Assembly (NCBI GenBank): GCA_018816605.1 | Contig: JAHIVS010000332.1 | Span: 1-6,471 of the forward strand | Reading direction: 5' to 3' | Source of the DNA: Pseudomonadota bacterium | GTDB lineage: Bacteria; Desulfobacterota; Desulfobacteria; Desulfobacterales; Desulfobacteraceae | Length of the DNA stretch: 6,471 nt | Shown: positions 1 to 6,471 of the stretch, one piece after another | Layout of the letters: each line of letters opens with the position of its first letter | Position numbering within the stretch: position 1 is the first letter of the stretch | The notes under the pieces: model-generated | Database searches by the model: none | What the model saw: only the letters and a program-made list of their open reading frames with translations | What the model was told of the DNA's origin: nothing | Made by a program: the position numbers and the translations under genes

Positions 1-294
1 AGCTCTACTGCGAAGGTAACCGGGTTTCTGGGTGGGAAAAACAAGCCCGCCCCCATTAGCGAAAAAGAGGCCCAGAGTATCATTGATAAAATGCAGCAGG
101 GCAAAGACAAGCCCCAGCCAAAATTCTTTTTTGAGCCGGGTGATGAAGTTAGGGTGGTGGACGGTCCTTTTTCGAATTTCAATGGTACGGTTGAGGATGT
201 GTCTCCGGACAAGGAAAAAGTCAAGGTGCTGGTCAGTATTTTTGGAAGGGCAACACCGGTTGAGCTGAATTTTATACAGGTTTCCAAAATCTAA
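1..294 (+). CDS. nusG: Transcription elongation/antitermination factor NusG, C-terminal part (5' end outside window)
   Basis: NusG binds RNA polymerase through its N-terminal NGN domain, which lies outside this window, and contacts Rho or ribosomal protein S10 through its C-terminal KOW domain. The window opens inside the gene in frame 1; 97 codons are present before TAA at 292-294, a little over half of a usual protein of about 175-180 residues. The first residues (VTGFLGG, then PAPISEKEA) match the end of the NGN domain and the linker. The KOW domain follows, with [22 protein letters not shown], and [12 protein letters not shown] close to the E. coli sequence. An ATG at 91 lies inside the linker and is an internal methionine, not a start. 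Upstream secE would be expected from the standard gene order but is not visible. Identification is secure. Confidence 0.97.
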   Translation, partial: SSTAKVTGFLGGKNKPAPISEKEAQSIIDKMQQGKDKPQPKFFFEPGDEVRVVDGPFSNFNGTVEDVSPDKEKVKVLVSIFGRATPVELNFIQVSKI

Positions 295-308
295 TTGGGT
301 TTTATAAT
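281..308 (+). promoter_or_regulatory. Possible sigma70-type promoter for rplK
   Basis: A perfect TATAAT lies at 303-308 in the nusG-rplK gap, with a TTTCCA hexamer (4 of 6 to TTGACA) at 281-286 and a 16-nt spacer. E. coli also has a promoter between nusG and rplK that drives the ribosomal protein and rpoBC genes. Transcription would start near 315, leaving only about 17 nt before the rplK start, so an L1-binding leader would not fit on that transcript. The -35 match is modest and lies in the end of nusG, so the call is tentative. Confidence 0.35.
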
Positions 309-331
309 AGCGAGTTTCAGGAGTATTTAAA

Positions 332-754
332 ATGGCAAAAAAAGTAATGACACAAATAAAGCTTCAGGTTCCAGCAGGAAAAGCCAACCCGTCGCCTCCA
401 ATCGGACCTGCCCTGGGTCAGCATGGGGTCAATATCATGGATTTTTGTAAGGCTTTTAACGCTAGGACGGCCAATGATGCAGGGTCTATCATTCCCGTTG
501 TCATCACCGTATATCAGGATAGATCGTTCAGCTTTATTACCAAAACGCCACCTGCATCCAGATTGTTATTGGCTGCAGCAAAATTAACAAAAGGATCCAG
601 TGAGCCAAACCGGAACAAGGTTGGAAAGGTCACCCAGGATCAGGTTCTGGCCATTGCAGAGCTAAAAAAAGAAGATCTAAACGCCTCAGATATAGATGCC
701 GCTGTGAAGATTATTGCAGGCACCGCAAGAAGTATGGGGATAGAAGTAGTTTAA
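332..754 (+). CDS. rplK: 50S ribosomal protein L11
   Basis: L11 binds the 23S rRNA GTPase-associated centre at the base of the L7/L12 stalk, where it takes part in elongation factor and RelA function. The protein is 140 residues, a normal family length. The N-terminal domain has the proline-rich segment [14 protein letters not shown] at residues 22-35, the hinge and thiopeptide-contact region. The C-terminal rRNA-binding domain carries the L11 pattern [15 protein letters not shown] followed by the conserved [11 protein letters not shown] tail. The start is ATG at 332, preceded by AGGAG at 319-323 with an 8-nt spacing. It lies 37 nt after nusG and 24 nt before rplA, so rplK and rplA are almost certainly one transcription unit. 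Nothing is unusual in the protein. Confidence 0.98.
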   Translation: MAKKVMTQIKLQVPAGKANPSPPIGPALGQHGVNIMDFCKAFNARTANDAGSIIPVVITVYQDRSFSFITKTPPASRLLLAAAKLTKGSSEPNRNKVGKVTQDQVLAIAELKKEDLNASDIDAAVKIIAGTARSMGIEVV

Positions 755-778
755 CTTTAAGTAAAAGAGTGATGAAAA

Positions 779-1471
779 ATGCCAAAGCGGAGTAAAAAAC
801 AAATAGAAGCACAACAAAAGGTCGATAGAACTACCCAGTACGGTCCACTGGACGCCTTGGAACTTGCGGTATCTTCAAGCTATGTCAAATTTGATGAGAC
901 TGTTGATGTGGCCGTGAGATTGGGCGTTGATCCGCGGCATGCCGATCAGATGGTTCGTGGGACTGTCGTGCTTCCCAATGGACTGGGTAAGGAAGTAAAG
1001 GTACTTGTATTTGCCAAGGGTGAAAAGGAAAAAGAAGCCCTTGATGCTGGTGCAGATTTCATAGCCACCGACGAGGTCCTGGAAAAAATTAAAGAAGGCT
1101 GGTTCGGATTTGATAAAGCCATTGCCACACCTGACATGATGGGCGCTGTGGGTAAACTCGGCAGGGTTCTCGGACCCAGAGGGTTGATGCCGAATGCCAA
1201 AACCGGTACCGTAACTTTTGAGCTTGCCAAGGCGATAGAAGAGCTCAAAGCCGGAAAGATTGATTTCCGGGTTGAAAAAGCCGGTATCGTCCATGTACCT
1301 GTGGGAAAAATTTCCTTTGGAGCAGAAAAACTTGCAGAAAATGTCAAAGCATTTCTGGACAAGATTCTGGCCCTGAGACCTGCTTCAAGCAAGGGTGTAT
1401 ACGTTAAAACAATTACCATTTCTTCAACAATGGGTCCTGGCATTAAAGTTGACCCTATGTTGATAAAATAG
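779..1471 (+). CDS. rplA: 50S ribosomal protein L1
   Basis: L1 forms the mobile stalk beside the E site and helps release deacylated tRNA; in E. coli it also represses translation of its own rplKA mRNA. The protein is 230 residues, a normal length. Domain I contains [16 protein letters not shown] (residues 38-53). Domain II contains the L1 signature [19 protein letters not shown] (from residue 125). The chain then returns to domain I with GIVHVPVGK and the near-terminal [11 protein letters not shown] segment. The start is ATG at 779 with a modest AAGAG ribosome-binding element at 765-769; an out-of-frame ATG at 772 opens only seven codons. The stop is TAG at 1469-1471, and it sits inside a perfect 12-bp tandem repeat that gives a second in-frame stop, TAA, at 1481-1483. 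I see no L1-binding rRNA mimic upstream of rplK by eye. Confidence 0.98.
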   Translation: MPKRSKKQIEAQQKVDRTTQYGPLDALELAVSSSYVKFDETVDVAVRLGVDPRHADQMVRGTVVLPNGLGKEVKVLVFAKGEKEKEALDAGADFIATDEVLEKIKEGWFGFDKAIATPDMMGAVGKLGRVLGPRGLMPNAKTGTVTFELAKAIEELKAGKIDFRVEKAGIVHVPVGKISFGAEKLAENVKAFLDKILALRPASSKGVYVKTITISSTMGPGIKVDPMLIK

Positions 1472-1482
1472 TTGATAAAATA
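1459..1482 (+). repeat. Perfect 12-bp tandem repeat across the rplA stop codon
   Basis: GTTGATAAAATA occurs twice back to back (1459-1470 and 1471-1482). The unit is four codons long, so the second copy repeats Leu-Ile-Lys-stop in frame after the real stop at 1469-1471. This looks like a simple slippage duplication that left the protein unchanged. Confidence 0.9.
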
Positions 1483-1517
1483 AAATACTTATTGACCTGA
1501 TACGTATTTTAAATACC

Positions 1518-1650
1518 TGTCCCAGACAGTAGGTGCGTCTTTATGATGCATAATCGGATTTGCCGGCCTGCCGAGATAGAAAATAGATTTTTGTTTTGGT
1601 CTAGTTGGCACCTTCGTAAAATTTTATTAATGGAAGGAGGTGTATGTAAA
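1518..1650 (+). promoter_or_regulatory. Ribosomal protein L10 leader (autoregulatory mRNA element of rplJ-rplL)
   Basis: The rplA-rplJ gap holds a structured leader of the L10-leader type, in which L10 or the L10-(L12)n complex binds an rRNA-like fold and represses its own operon. By eye, GTAGG at 1529-1533 pairs with CCTGC at 1567-1571 (one G-U). It is flanked by a purine-rich internal loop, AGACA at 1524-1528 against CGAGA at 1572-1576, like the kink-turn of known L10 leaders. Two hairpins sit inside: TGCGTC 1534-1539 with GATGCA 1545-1550, and CGG 1555-1557 with CCG 1563-1565, together giving a three-way junction. Downstream, GCACCT at 1608-1613 can pair with AGGTGC at 1531-1536, which breaks the junction. 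It can instead pair with AGGTGT at 1638-1643, which covers the rplJ ribosome binding site. Assignment to the family is from remembered consensus; the pairings are seen in the sequence. Confidence 0.83.
1634..1640 (+). promoter_or_regulatory. Strong Shine-Dalgarno sequence that decides the rplJ start
   Basis: AAGGAGG lies 10 nt before the TTG at 1651. Earlier in-frame ATGs at 1543 and 1630 have no comparable site: the first is inside the structured leader and the second lies just before this site, so that the site would be inside the coding region. An ATG at 1644, only 3 nt after the site, is followed at once by TAA and is out of frame. The 3' part of this site (AGG at 1638-1640) is the target of the anti-Shine-Dalgarno strand at 1608-1613. 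Confidence 0.8.
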
Positions 1651-2175
1651 TTGCTGAATATTTCTCAAAAAAAAGAGGTGGTCGAAAGACTTTCCACGCA
1701 ACTGGCAGGCGCTGAAATCACAATACTTGTAGACTATAAGGGTCTGGACGTATTGAAGATGACAGAGCTACGGGCAAAACTGAGGGAAGCGGGCGTTCAG
1801 ATAGAGGTCGTCAAGAACACGCTTTTGACCAGGGCTTGCCAAGGTTCTGATTCCGAGCTGATGAAGCACCTGTACAAGGGGCCCAACGCGATTGTTATTT
1901 CTGCAACAGATCCGGTAGCTCCGGCAAAAATACTGGTGGATTTTGCAAAGGATAATGACAAGCTAGAAATTAAAGCCGGTGCTCTTTCGGGTAAACTTCT
2001 CAGTGCAGAAGAAATTTCTCTATTGGCAAAAATGCCGTCCAAAGAAGAGCTTCTTGCAAAACTTGTTCGCACGCTTAATGCGGTTCCGACTTCATTTGTC
2101 ACCGTTATATCCGGCGTCCCAAGAGCTTTTGTCAACGTGCTGAATGCAATTAAAGATCAAAAAGAAGCAGCGTAA
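1651..2175 (+). CDS. rplJ: 50S ribosomal protein L10 (TTG start)
   Basis: L10 anchors the L7/L12 dimers to 23S rRNA beside L11, forming the stalk that recruits translational GTPases, and it is the usual translational regulator of its own operon. From TTG at 1651 the protein is 174 residues, a normal length, beginning MLNISQKKEVVERLS as L10 proteins usually do. The rRNA-binding N-terminal domain includes ILVDYKGLDVLKMTELRAKLREAG (split here as ILVDYKGL, then TELRAKLREAG) and EVVKNTLLTRA, with YKGPNAIV near residues 75-82. The C-terminal stretch from about residue 137 to 172 would be the long helix that binds L7/L12 dimers. The frame is open upstream to ATG 1543, which would add 36 residues (MMHNRICRPAE...) encoded by the leader RNA; these look nothing like L10. 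The choice of TTG 1651 over ATG 1630 is an inference from the ribosome binding site and the family N-terminus. Confidence 0.95.
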   Translation: MLNISQKKEVVERLSTQLAGAEITILVDYKGLDVLKMTELRAKLREAGVQIEVVKNTLLTRACQGSDSELMKHLYKGPNAIVISATDPVAPAKILVDFAKDNDKLEIKAGALSGKLLSAEEISLLAKMPSKEELLAKLVRTLNAVPTSFVTVISGVPRAFVNVLNAIKDQKEAA

Positions 2176-2226
2176 CCAAACCAAACCAATTTATTATTTA
2201 AAATTACATTTTAGAAAGTGTCAATT

Positions 2227-2231
2227 AGGAG
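2227..2231 (+). promoter_or_regulatory. Ribosome binding site of rplL in an A/T-rich, weakly structured gap
   Basis: AGGAG lies 6 nt before the rplL ATG, near-optimal spacing. The whole 62-nt gap after rplJ is A/T-rich, and its only visible fold is an all-A/T stem, TAAAAT 2199-2204 with ATTTTA 2208-2213, which should be weak. An open, strong initiation site fits the need to make several L7/L12 copies per L10. Confidence 0.7.
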
Positions 2232-2237
2232 AAAAAA

Positions 2238-2624
2238 ATGGCCGATATCACAAAAAATGATGTTATTGAATTTATAGCAAATATGAGCGTTCTTGATCTT
2301 TCAGAGCTTGTAAAAGAGCTTGAAGAAAAATTTGGTGTCAGTGCAGCAGCACCTGTTGCCTTTGCAGCTGCCATGCCGGGTGCCGGTGATGCTGGGGCTG
2401 CTGAAGAAGAGCAGACTGAATTTAATGTTATTCTTGAAACCATTGGTGACAAGAAGATCAATGTTATCAAAGAAGTAAGAGCGATTACAGGTCTTGGTCT
2501 GAAAGAAGCCAAAGCCTTGGTTGAAGAAGCCCCCAAAGCCATAAAAGAGGGCATTCCCAAAGCAGAAGCAGACAAGATCAAAGAACAACTTGAAGGCGCA
2601 GGCGCACAAGTTTCTGTAAAATAG
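2238..2624 (+). CDS. rplL: 50S ribosomal protein L7/L12
   Basis: L7/L12 is the multicopy stalk protein; its C-terminal domain contacts EF-Tu, EF-G, IF2 and RF3 and stimulates their GTPase activity. The protein is 128 residues, within the usual 120-130. Residues 1-33 form the N-terminal dimerisation and L10-binding domain ([20 protein letters not shown] and on). Residues about 34-57 are the Ala/Gly/Pro-rich flexible hinge ([19 protein letters not shown]). Residues 60-128 form the globular C-terminal domain, with [20 protein letters not shown], the surface that binds factors, and the GAGAQVSVK end. It starts at ATG 2238 and ends with TAG 2622-2624. It lies 62 nt after rplJ and should share the same transcript and L10-mediated control through translational coupling. 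Confidence 0.98.
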   Translation: MADITKNDVIEFIANMSVLDLSELVKELEEKFGVSAAAPVAFAAAMPGAGDAGAAEEEQTEFNVILETIGDKKINVIKEVRAITGLGLKEAKALVEEAPKAIKEGIPKAEADKIKEQLEGAGAQVSVK

Positions 2625-2670
2625 TTTTGCATAGCTGATTTGCACGATAAAGAACGTGTATTAACTATAT

Positions 2671-2706
2671 GCGGGGACAAGGCAATGCTGCCCTGTCTCC
2701 GCTTTT
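2671..2706 (+). terminator. Hairpin plus short T-run between rplL and rpoB (likely attenuator or RNA-processing site)
   Basis: GCGGGGACAAGGCA at 2671-2684 pairs with TGCCCTGTCTCCGC at 2689-2702 around a 4-nt ATGC loop. The stem is 14 positions long with one G-U and one A-C mismatch, followed directly by TTTT at 2703-2706. This has the form of an intrinsic terminator, but the T-run is short and rpoB follows only 30 nt later in the same direction, so partial termination is more likely than a full stop. E. coli has a partial terminator and an RNase III site in the same gap, which lower rpoBC expression relative to rplL. The structure is seen directly; its strength is inferred. Confidence 0.82.
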
Positions 2707-2736
2707 ACGGTTGGAAAAACTCACACGGGAGATATC

Positions 2737-5700
2737 ATGACCGGAAGTCTTTTGACGAATAAGCGTAATAGAAAAGAGTTTGGCAATAAAAGAAAGATAA
2801 TTGATATTCCTGATTTGATCGGAATGCAGCGCAATTCTTTTGAGAGTTTTCTCCAAAGGGATATCCTTCCCCAGGATCGGGAGGAAAAAGGACTTCATTC
2901 TGTATTTAAATCGGTATTCCCGATCAAGGATTTTACCGACACATCATCATTGGAATATGTTTCCTATTCTTTTGGTGAGTCAAAGCATTCCATGAAAGAG
3001 TGCATCAGTCGTGGGATGACCTATGACATTCCAGTTAACATACGGGTTCGTCTGGTCGTCTATGATCGGGATAAAGAAACCGATGTTTCCGCTATCCGTG
3101 ATATCAAAGAGCAGGAGATCTATTTCGGCACTATTCCATTGATGACTCCCCGGGGGACCTTTATCATTAACGGGACTGAAAGAGCAGTCGTAAGCCAGCT
3201 TCATCGGTCGTCCGGTGTGTTTTTTGACCACGACAAAGGTAAAAACTATTCAACCGGTAAGATAATTTATAATGCAAGGGTTATTCCTGTTCGCGGTTCC
3301 TGGATAGATATGGAAATCGATGCCAAGGATATCGTCAACATCCGCATTGACCGCAGAAGGAAATTTCCTGTTTCAATTCTGTTTAAGTCTTTCGGCTATA
3401 CCAGTGAAGATATTCTGGATTTCTTTTACCAGAAAGAACATATTGTCAAGAAAAACGGTTCGTTTTTCAAAGAATTTGTTGCCGATAACCTTGTCAGGCA
3501 ACGGGCCAGTTTTGATATCAAATCTCCGGCAACCGGAGAGGTTGTTGTCAAGTCCGGCAGGATTTTCACCAAAAGGGCACTTAAGCAACTCGCGGATGAA
3601 GGATTGGATTTTATCCCGATTTCCAACGAAGATCTCATCAATAAAGGGTTTGCCAATAGTATTATAGATCCCAGAACAAATGAGATTATTTTTAAGGCAG
3701 GGGATCTGATTGCTGAAGATACCTTTGAGCTTATGGAAGACAATGGGATAAGTGACTTTCACATTCTGTATGTGGAGGCCAGAAGTTCAGATTCCATGCG
3801 AAAAACCCTGGTGACCGACAAAACAGAATCCAAGGAAGAGGCACTCATGGATATCTATCGGCGCCTGAGGCCCGGTAATCCGGCAACGGTTGAGGTTGCC
3901 CAGGATTTCATAGATCATTTGTTTTTTCGCCAGGCCTACTATGATCTGTCCAAGGTTGGCCGGCTCAAAATGAACCATCGTCTTGGCGTGAACACCAAGA
4001 TTGATGTAAAAACGCTCAGACGGGAGGATGTGCTCCTGACGGCCGCCACCCTTATTGAACTAAAGGATACCCAGGGCCAGGTGGATGATATTGATCACCT
4101 TGGCAACCGGCGCGTCCGGGCTGTCGGGGAACTGCTCGAAAATCATTACAGGATCGGCCTGGTTCGTATGGAAAGGGCCATTAAGGAAAAGATGAGCATG
4201 CAGGAAGTGGACGCCATGATGCCCCACGACCTGATCAATCCAAAGCCGGTTTCTGCAGTGGTGAGGGAGTTTTTCGGTACTTCCCAGCTGTCACAGTTCA
4301 TGGACCAGACAAATCCCTTGTCCGAGACAACCCATAAAAGACGGCTTTCTGCCCTTGGGCCAGGGGGACTTACCCGGGAGCGAGCCGGTTTTGAGGTCAG
4401 GGATGTCCACCCGTCCCATTACGGAAGAATTTGCCCCATTGAAACCCCTGAAGGCCCCAATATCGGATTGATTGTCTCCTTGTGTACCTATGCACGGGTG
4501 AATGATTTTGGTTTCATTGAAACCCCTTTCAGGATTGCGGACAATGGAAATGTATCCAAGAAAATCAGGCATTTAAGTGCTTTTGAAGAAAAAGAATTGC
4601 CCATCGGTCAGGCCAATGCGCCGCTGGATGTGAACGGAAACTTCATCAATCCCCTTGTATCAGCCCGTGTGGGGGGTGAGTTTGAGATGATTGAAAACAA
4701 AGACATCAAATTTATGGACGTTTCTCCCAACCAGCTGGTATCGGTATCCGCCGCTCTGATTCCCTTTCTGGAAAACGACGATGCCAACAGGGCCTTGATG
4801 GGATCCAACATGCAGCGCCAGGCCGTACCCTTGATCCAGAGTGAGGCCCCTCTGGTGGGAACGGGTATGGAAAGTGTTGTGGCCAGGGATTCCGGCGTTA
4901 CCATCGTTTCCGAATACGATGGCGTTGTTGTGGAGGTTGATTCCAAACGGATTGTGGTCCGGAATGAAGACAACGAAAGCGGCAGTTTTGAAAAAGCGGT
5001 GTCCATTTATAGTTGTACTAAATTTGTTCGGTCTAACCAGAATACCTGTTTCAACCACAGACCCATTGTTGAAAAAGGAGAAGTGGTTAAAAAAGGCCAG
5101 GTTATTGCCGATGGACCGTCCACTGAAATGGGCGAACTCGCCCTGGGTAAAAATGTTACCGTAGCCTTCATGCCCTGGGATGGATACAATTACGAGGATT
5201 CCATTCTGGTCAGTGAGCGGCTTGTCAAGGATGGGGTATACACCTCAGTGCATGTCGAGGAATTTGAAGTTCTTGCAAGGGATACAAAACTGGGCAAGGA
5301 AGAAATTACCCGGGATATCCCCAATGTAGGCGAAGAGGCACTTAAAAACCTGGATGAAAGCGGCATTATCCGATTGGGCGCAGAAGTTCAGTCCGGAGAT
5401 ATCCTTGTGGGCAAGATTACCCCAAAAGGCGAGACCCAGCTTTCACCTGAAGAAAAATTGCTTCGGGCCATTTTCGGCGAAAAGGCTGGTGATGTAAAAG
5501 ACACCTCCCTTTGTGTTCCTCCGGGTGTAAAGGGAAAGGTTATTGATGCCAAGGTCTTTTCCCGAAGAGGGCTTTCCAAGGATGACAGAACCCGTTTGAT
5601 TGAAGATCAAGAGATAGAGCGTCTTGAAAAAGACAGGGATGACGAGATTAAAATAATCTCCGAGGTTGCCAGGGAAAAAGTGGAATCCATCCTTGATGGT

Positions 5701-6471
5701 CAGCAAATTCTTGCAGGTCTGGAGAAAAACGGGAAGGTTTTCATTAAGGAAGGGGCCAAAGTAAAGGCAGATGCCTTTAAAAGCATCCCGGTTTCCATAT
5801 TGGTGAACGTTGCTGTAAGTGATCCCGTGTTGACCGAAAAAGTTCAGATAATATTGGAACATGCCCAGAATCAAATTAAGATTGCCAGAGAGCGTTTCAA
5901 CCGTCAGGTTTCCAGATTTGAAAAAGGAGATGACCTTCCCCCCGGCGTGCTAAAATTGATCAAAATAAGTGTGGCCATGTTGCGCGTACTTTCGGTTGGG
6001 GATAAAATGGCAGGACGTCATGGAAACAAAGGGGTTGTTTCAAGGATATTGAGAGTTGAAGATCTTCCCTATTTTTCAGATGGTCGGCCGGTTGACATGG
6101 TGCTCAATCCCCTGGGCGTTCCCTCCCGTATGAATGTCGGACAGATTCTTGAAATCCATCTGGGGCATGCAGCCTTTGGGCTGGGGCAGCAGATCAATGA
6201 GCTTTTGGAACAGGCAAAACTTGAACAGCTAAGGGAAAAAATGAGAACCATTTTTTCTTTGACCAAAAAACAGAAAGCCGACCTGGCAGAAGATGTTCTT
6301 GCCAACAAGATAGATGCCATGTCCGATGATGAACTGATTAAATTTGCTTCCATGTATCGAAGGGGTGTTCATACGGCAACGCCGGTTTTTGACGGTGCCA
6401 CAGAGGAAGAAATTAAAGAAATGATAGAAATGGCAGGCTTTGAAACTTCCGGTCAGGTGGTCTTACACGAC
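2737..6471 (+). CDS. rpoB: DNA-directed RNA polymerase beta subunit (3' end outside window)
   Basis: RpoB is the second largest subunit of core RNA polymerase and with RpoC forms the catalytic cleft. The start is ATG 2737 with GGGAG at 2727-2731, 5 nt upstream. The frame stays open for 1245 codons to the window edge; by comparison with E. coli about 125 residues are missing, giving roughly 1370. Landmarks are: protrusion and lobe with [24 protein letters not shown] near residues 141-163 ([15 protein letters not shown], then LHRSSGVFF); rifampicin cluster SQLSQFMDQ through [17 protein letters not shown], with Asp523, His533 and Ser538 (E. coli 516, 526, 531) intact; MQRQAVP near 692; the acidic pair Glu820-Asp821 in GYNYEDSI; a charged, helical insertion at about 949-1064; and the lysine motif [12 protein letters not shown] with Lys1090 and Lys1098 (E. 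coli 1065 and 1073). [16 protein letters not shown] begins at 1124. rpoC is expected downstream. A serine replaces the usual proline in LHRSPGVFF. Confidence 0.98.
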   Translation, partial: MTGSLLTNKRNRKEFGNKRKIIDIPDLIGMQRNSFESFLQRDILPQDREEKGLHSVFKSVFPIKDFTDTSSLEYVSYSFGESKHSMKECISRGMTYDIPVNIRVRLVVYDRDKETDVSAIRDIKEQEIYFGTIPLMTPRGTFIINGTERAVVSQLHRSSGVFFDHDKGKNYSTGKIIYNARVIPVRGSWIDMEIDAKDIVNIRIDRRRKFPVSILFKSFGYTSEDILDFFYQKEHIVKKNGSFFKEFVADNLVRQRASFDIKSPATGEVVVKSGRIFTKRALKQLADEGLDFIPISNEDLINKGFANSIIDPRTNEIIFKAGDLIAEDTFELMEDNGISDFHILYVEARSSDSMRKTLVTDKTESKEEALMDIYRRLRPGNPATVEVAQDFIDHLFFRQAYYDLSKVGRLKMNHRLGVNTKIDVKTLRREDVLLTAATLIELKDTQGQVDDIDHLGNRRVRAVGELLENHYRIGLVRMERAIKEKMSMQEVDAMMPHDLINPKPVSAVVREFFGTSQLSQFMDQTNPLSETTHKRRLSALGPGGLTRERAGFEVRDVHPSHYGRICPIETPEGPNIGLIVSLCTYARVNDFGFIETPFRIADNGNVSKKIRHLSAFEEKELPIGQANAPLDVNGNFINPLVSARVGGEFEMIENKDIKFMDVSPNQLVSVSAALIPFLENDDANRALMGSNMQRQAVPLIQSEAPLVGTGMESVVARDSGVTIVSEYDGVVVEVDSKRIVVRNEDNESGSFEKAVSIYSCTKFVRSNQNTCFNHRPIVEKGEVVKKGQVIADGPSTEMGELALGKNVTVAFMPWDGYNYEDSILVSERLVKDGVYTSVHVEEFEVLARDTKLGKEEITRDIPNVGEEALKNLDESGIIRLGAEVQSGDILVGKITPKGETQLSPEEKLLRAIFGEKAGDVKDTSLCVPPGVKGKVIDAKVFSRRGLSKDDRTRLIEDQEIERLEKDRDDEIKIISEVAREKVESILDGQQILAGLEKNGKVFIKEGAKVKADAFKSIPVSILVNVAVSDPVLTEKVQIILEHAQNQIKIARERFNRQVSRFEKGDDLPPGVLKLIKISVAMLRVLSVGDKMAGRHGNKGVVSRILRVEDLPYFSDGRPVDMVLNPLGVPSRMNVGQILEIHLGHAAFGLGQQINELLEQAKLEQLREKMRTIFSLTKKQKADLAEDVLANKIDAMSDDELIKFASMYRRGVHTATPVFDGATEEEIKEMIEMAGFETSGQVVLHD

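Noticed and set aside
32..268. Plus-strand 78-codon open frame over the nusG end
   Set aside because: It overlaps the NusG KOW domain in another frame and its product is arginine/serine-rich with no family resemblance.
875..1443. Minus-strand open frames of 139 and 165 codons over rplA
   Set aside because: They lie wholly inside the well-supported rplA gene, show no recognisable domain and have no conserved context of their own.
1460..1486. TTGATA with TAAAAT as an internal promoter before rplJ
   Set aside because: The spacer is only 15 nt, the -10 match is imperfect and the hexamer is created by the tandem repeat; TTGACC at 1492 has no -10 at a usable distance.
1504..1516. GTATTT-T-AAATAC inverted repeat as an operator or terminator
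   Set aside because: The one-base centre cannot form an RNA loop, the arms are A/T-rich, and such a short palindrome is expected by chance.
1543..1650. N-terminal extension of L10 from ATG 1543
   Set aside because: These bases form the structured L10 leader, the 36 added residues do not look like L10, and there is no ribosome binding site before 1543.
2174..2189. AACC-type direct repeats just after rplJ
   Set aside because: The run is only a few short units of low-complexity sequence with no link to a known element.
2640..2670. TTGCAC with a TA-rich stretch as an rpoB promoter
   Set aside because: No good -10 hexamer lies at 16-18 nt; the best TATAT is 20 nt away, and transcripts would start inside the hairpin.
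2225..2680. Minus-strand open frames of 151 and 114 codons over rplL and the rplL-rpoB gap
   Set aside because: They are antisense shadows of rplL; their serine/alanine- or phenylalanine-rich translations resemble no family and follow from the Ala/Lys-rich codons on the other strand.
4608..5874. Open frames of 60-143 codons, mostly antisense, inside rpoB, including a plus-strand one at 4841-5164
   Set aside because: The rpoB frame is continuous and carries every expected landmark through this stretch, so these are chance frames.

Overview
The window carries the conserved bacterial transcription/translation cluster nusG (3' end) - rplK - rplA - rplJ - rplL - rpoB (5' part), all on the + strand and in the same order as in Escherichia coli. 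It looks chromosomal and vertically inherited. There are no mobile elements, CRISPR arrays, tRNAs or rRNAs, and no gene-free stretch reaches 300 bases. Protein style (RpoB of about 1370 residues predicted, L1 ending in a VDPMLIK tail, moderate base composition) suggests a Gram-negative anaerobe of the Desulfobacterota (sulfate-reducing 'Deltaproteobacteria', perhaps Desulfobacteraceae). That placement is an impression from recalled homologues, not from a search.

Layout: 1-294 is the C-terminal half of NusG with its KOW domain. A 37-nt gap with a possible promoter leads to rplK (L11, 332-754) and rplA (L1, 779-1471). A 179-nt leader (1472-1650) follows, then rplJ (L10, from a TTG start at 1651 to 2175), a 62-nt A/T-rich gap and rplL (L7/L12, 2238-2624). 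A 112-nt gap with a strong terminator-like hairpin leads to rpoB, which starts at 2737 and runs off the window end after 1245 codons.

The genes work together. L11, L10 and L7/L12 build the GTPase-associated stalk region of the large ribosomal subunit and L1 forms the opposite mobile stalk. NusG and RpoB belong to the transcription machinery. Co-transcription couples ribosome and RNA polymerase supply, and two RNA elements seem to tune it. One is an L10-leader-type autoregulatory RNA before rplJ. Its anti-Shine-Dalgarno strand can pair either with an upstream AGGTGC or with the rplJ ribosome binding site. The other is a hairpin with a short T-run between rplL and rpoB, placed like the E. coli rplL-rpoB attenuator.

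I found no undescribed protein system. The regulatory RNAs are the most interesting content. Smaller oddities are a perfect 12-bp tandem repeat that duplicates the rplA stop codon, an ATG-TAA start-stop just before the rplJ start, and a serine at a normally proline position in RpoB.
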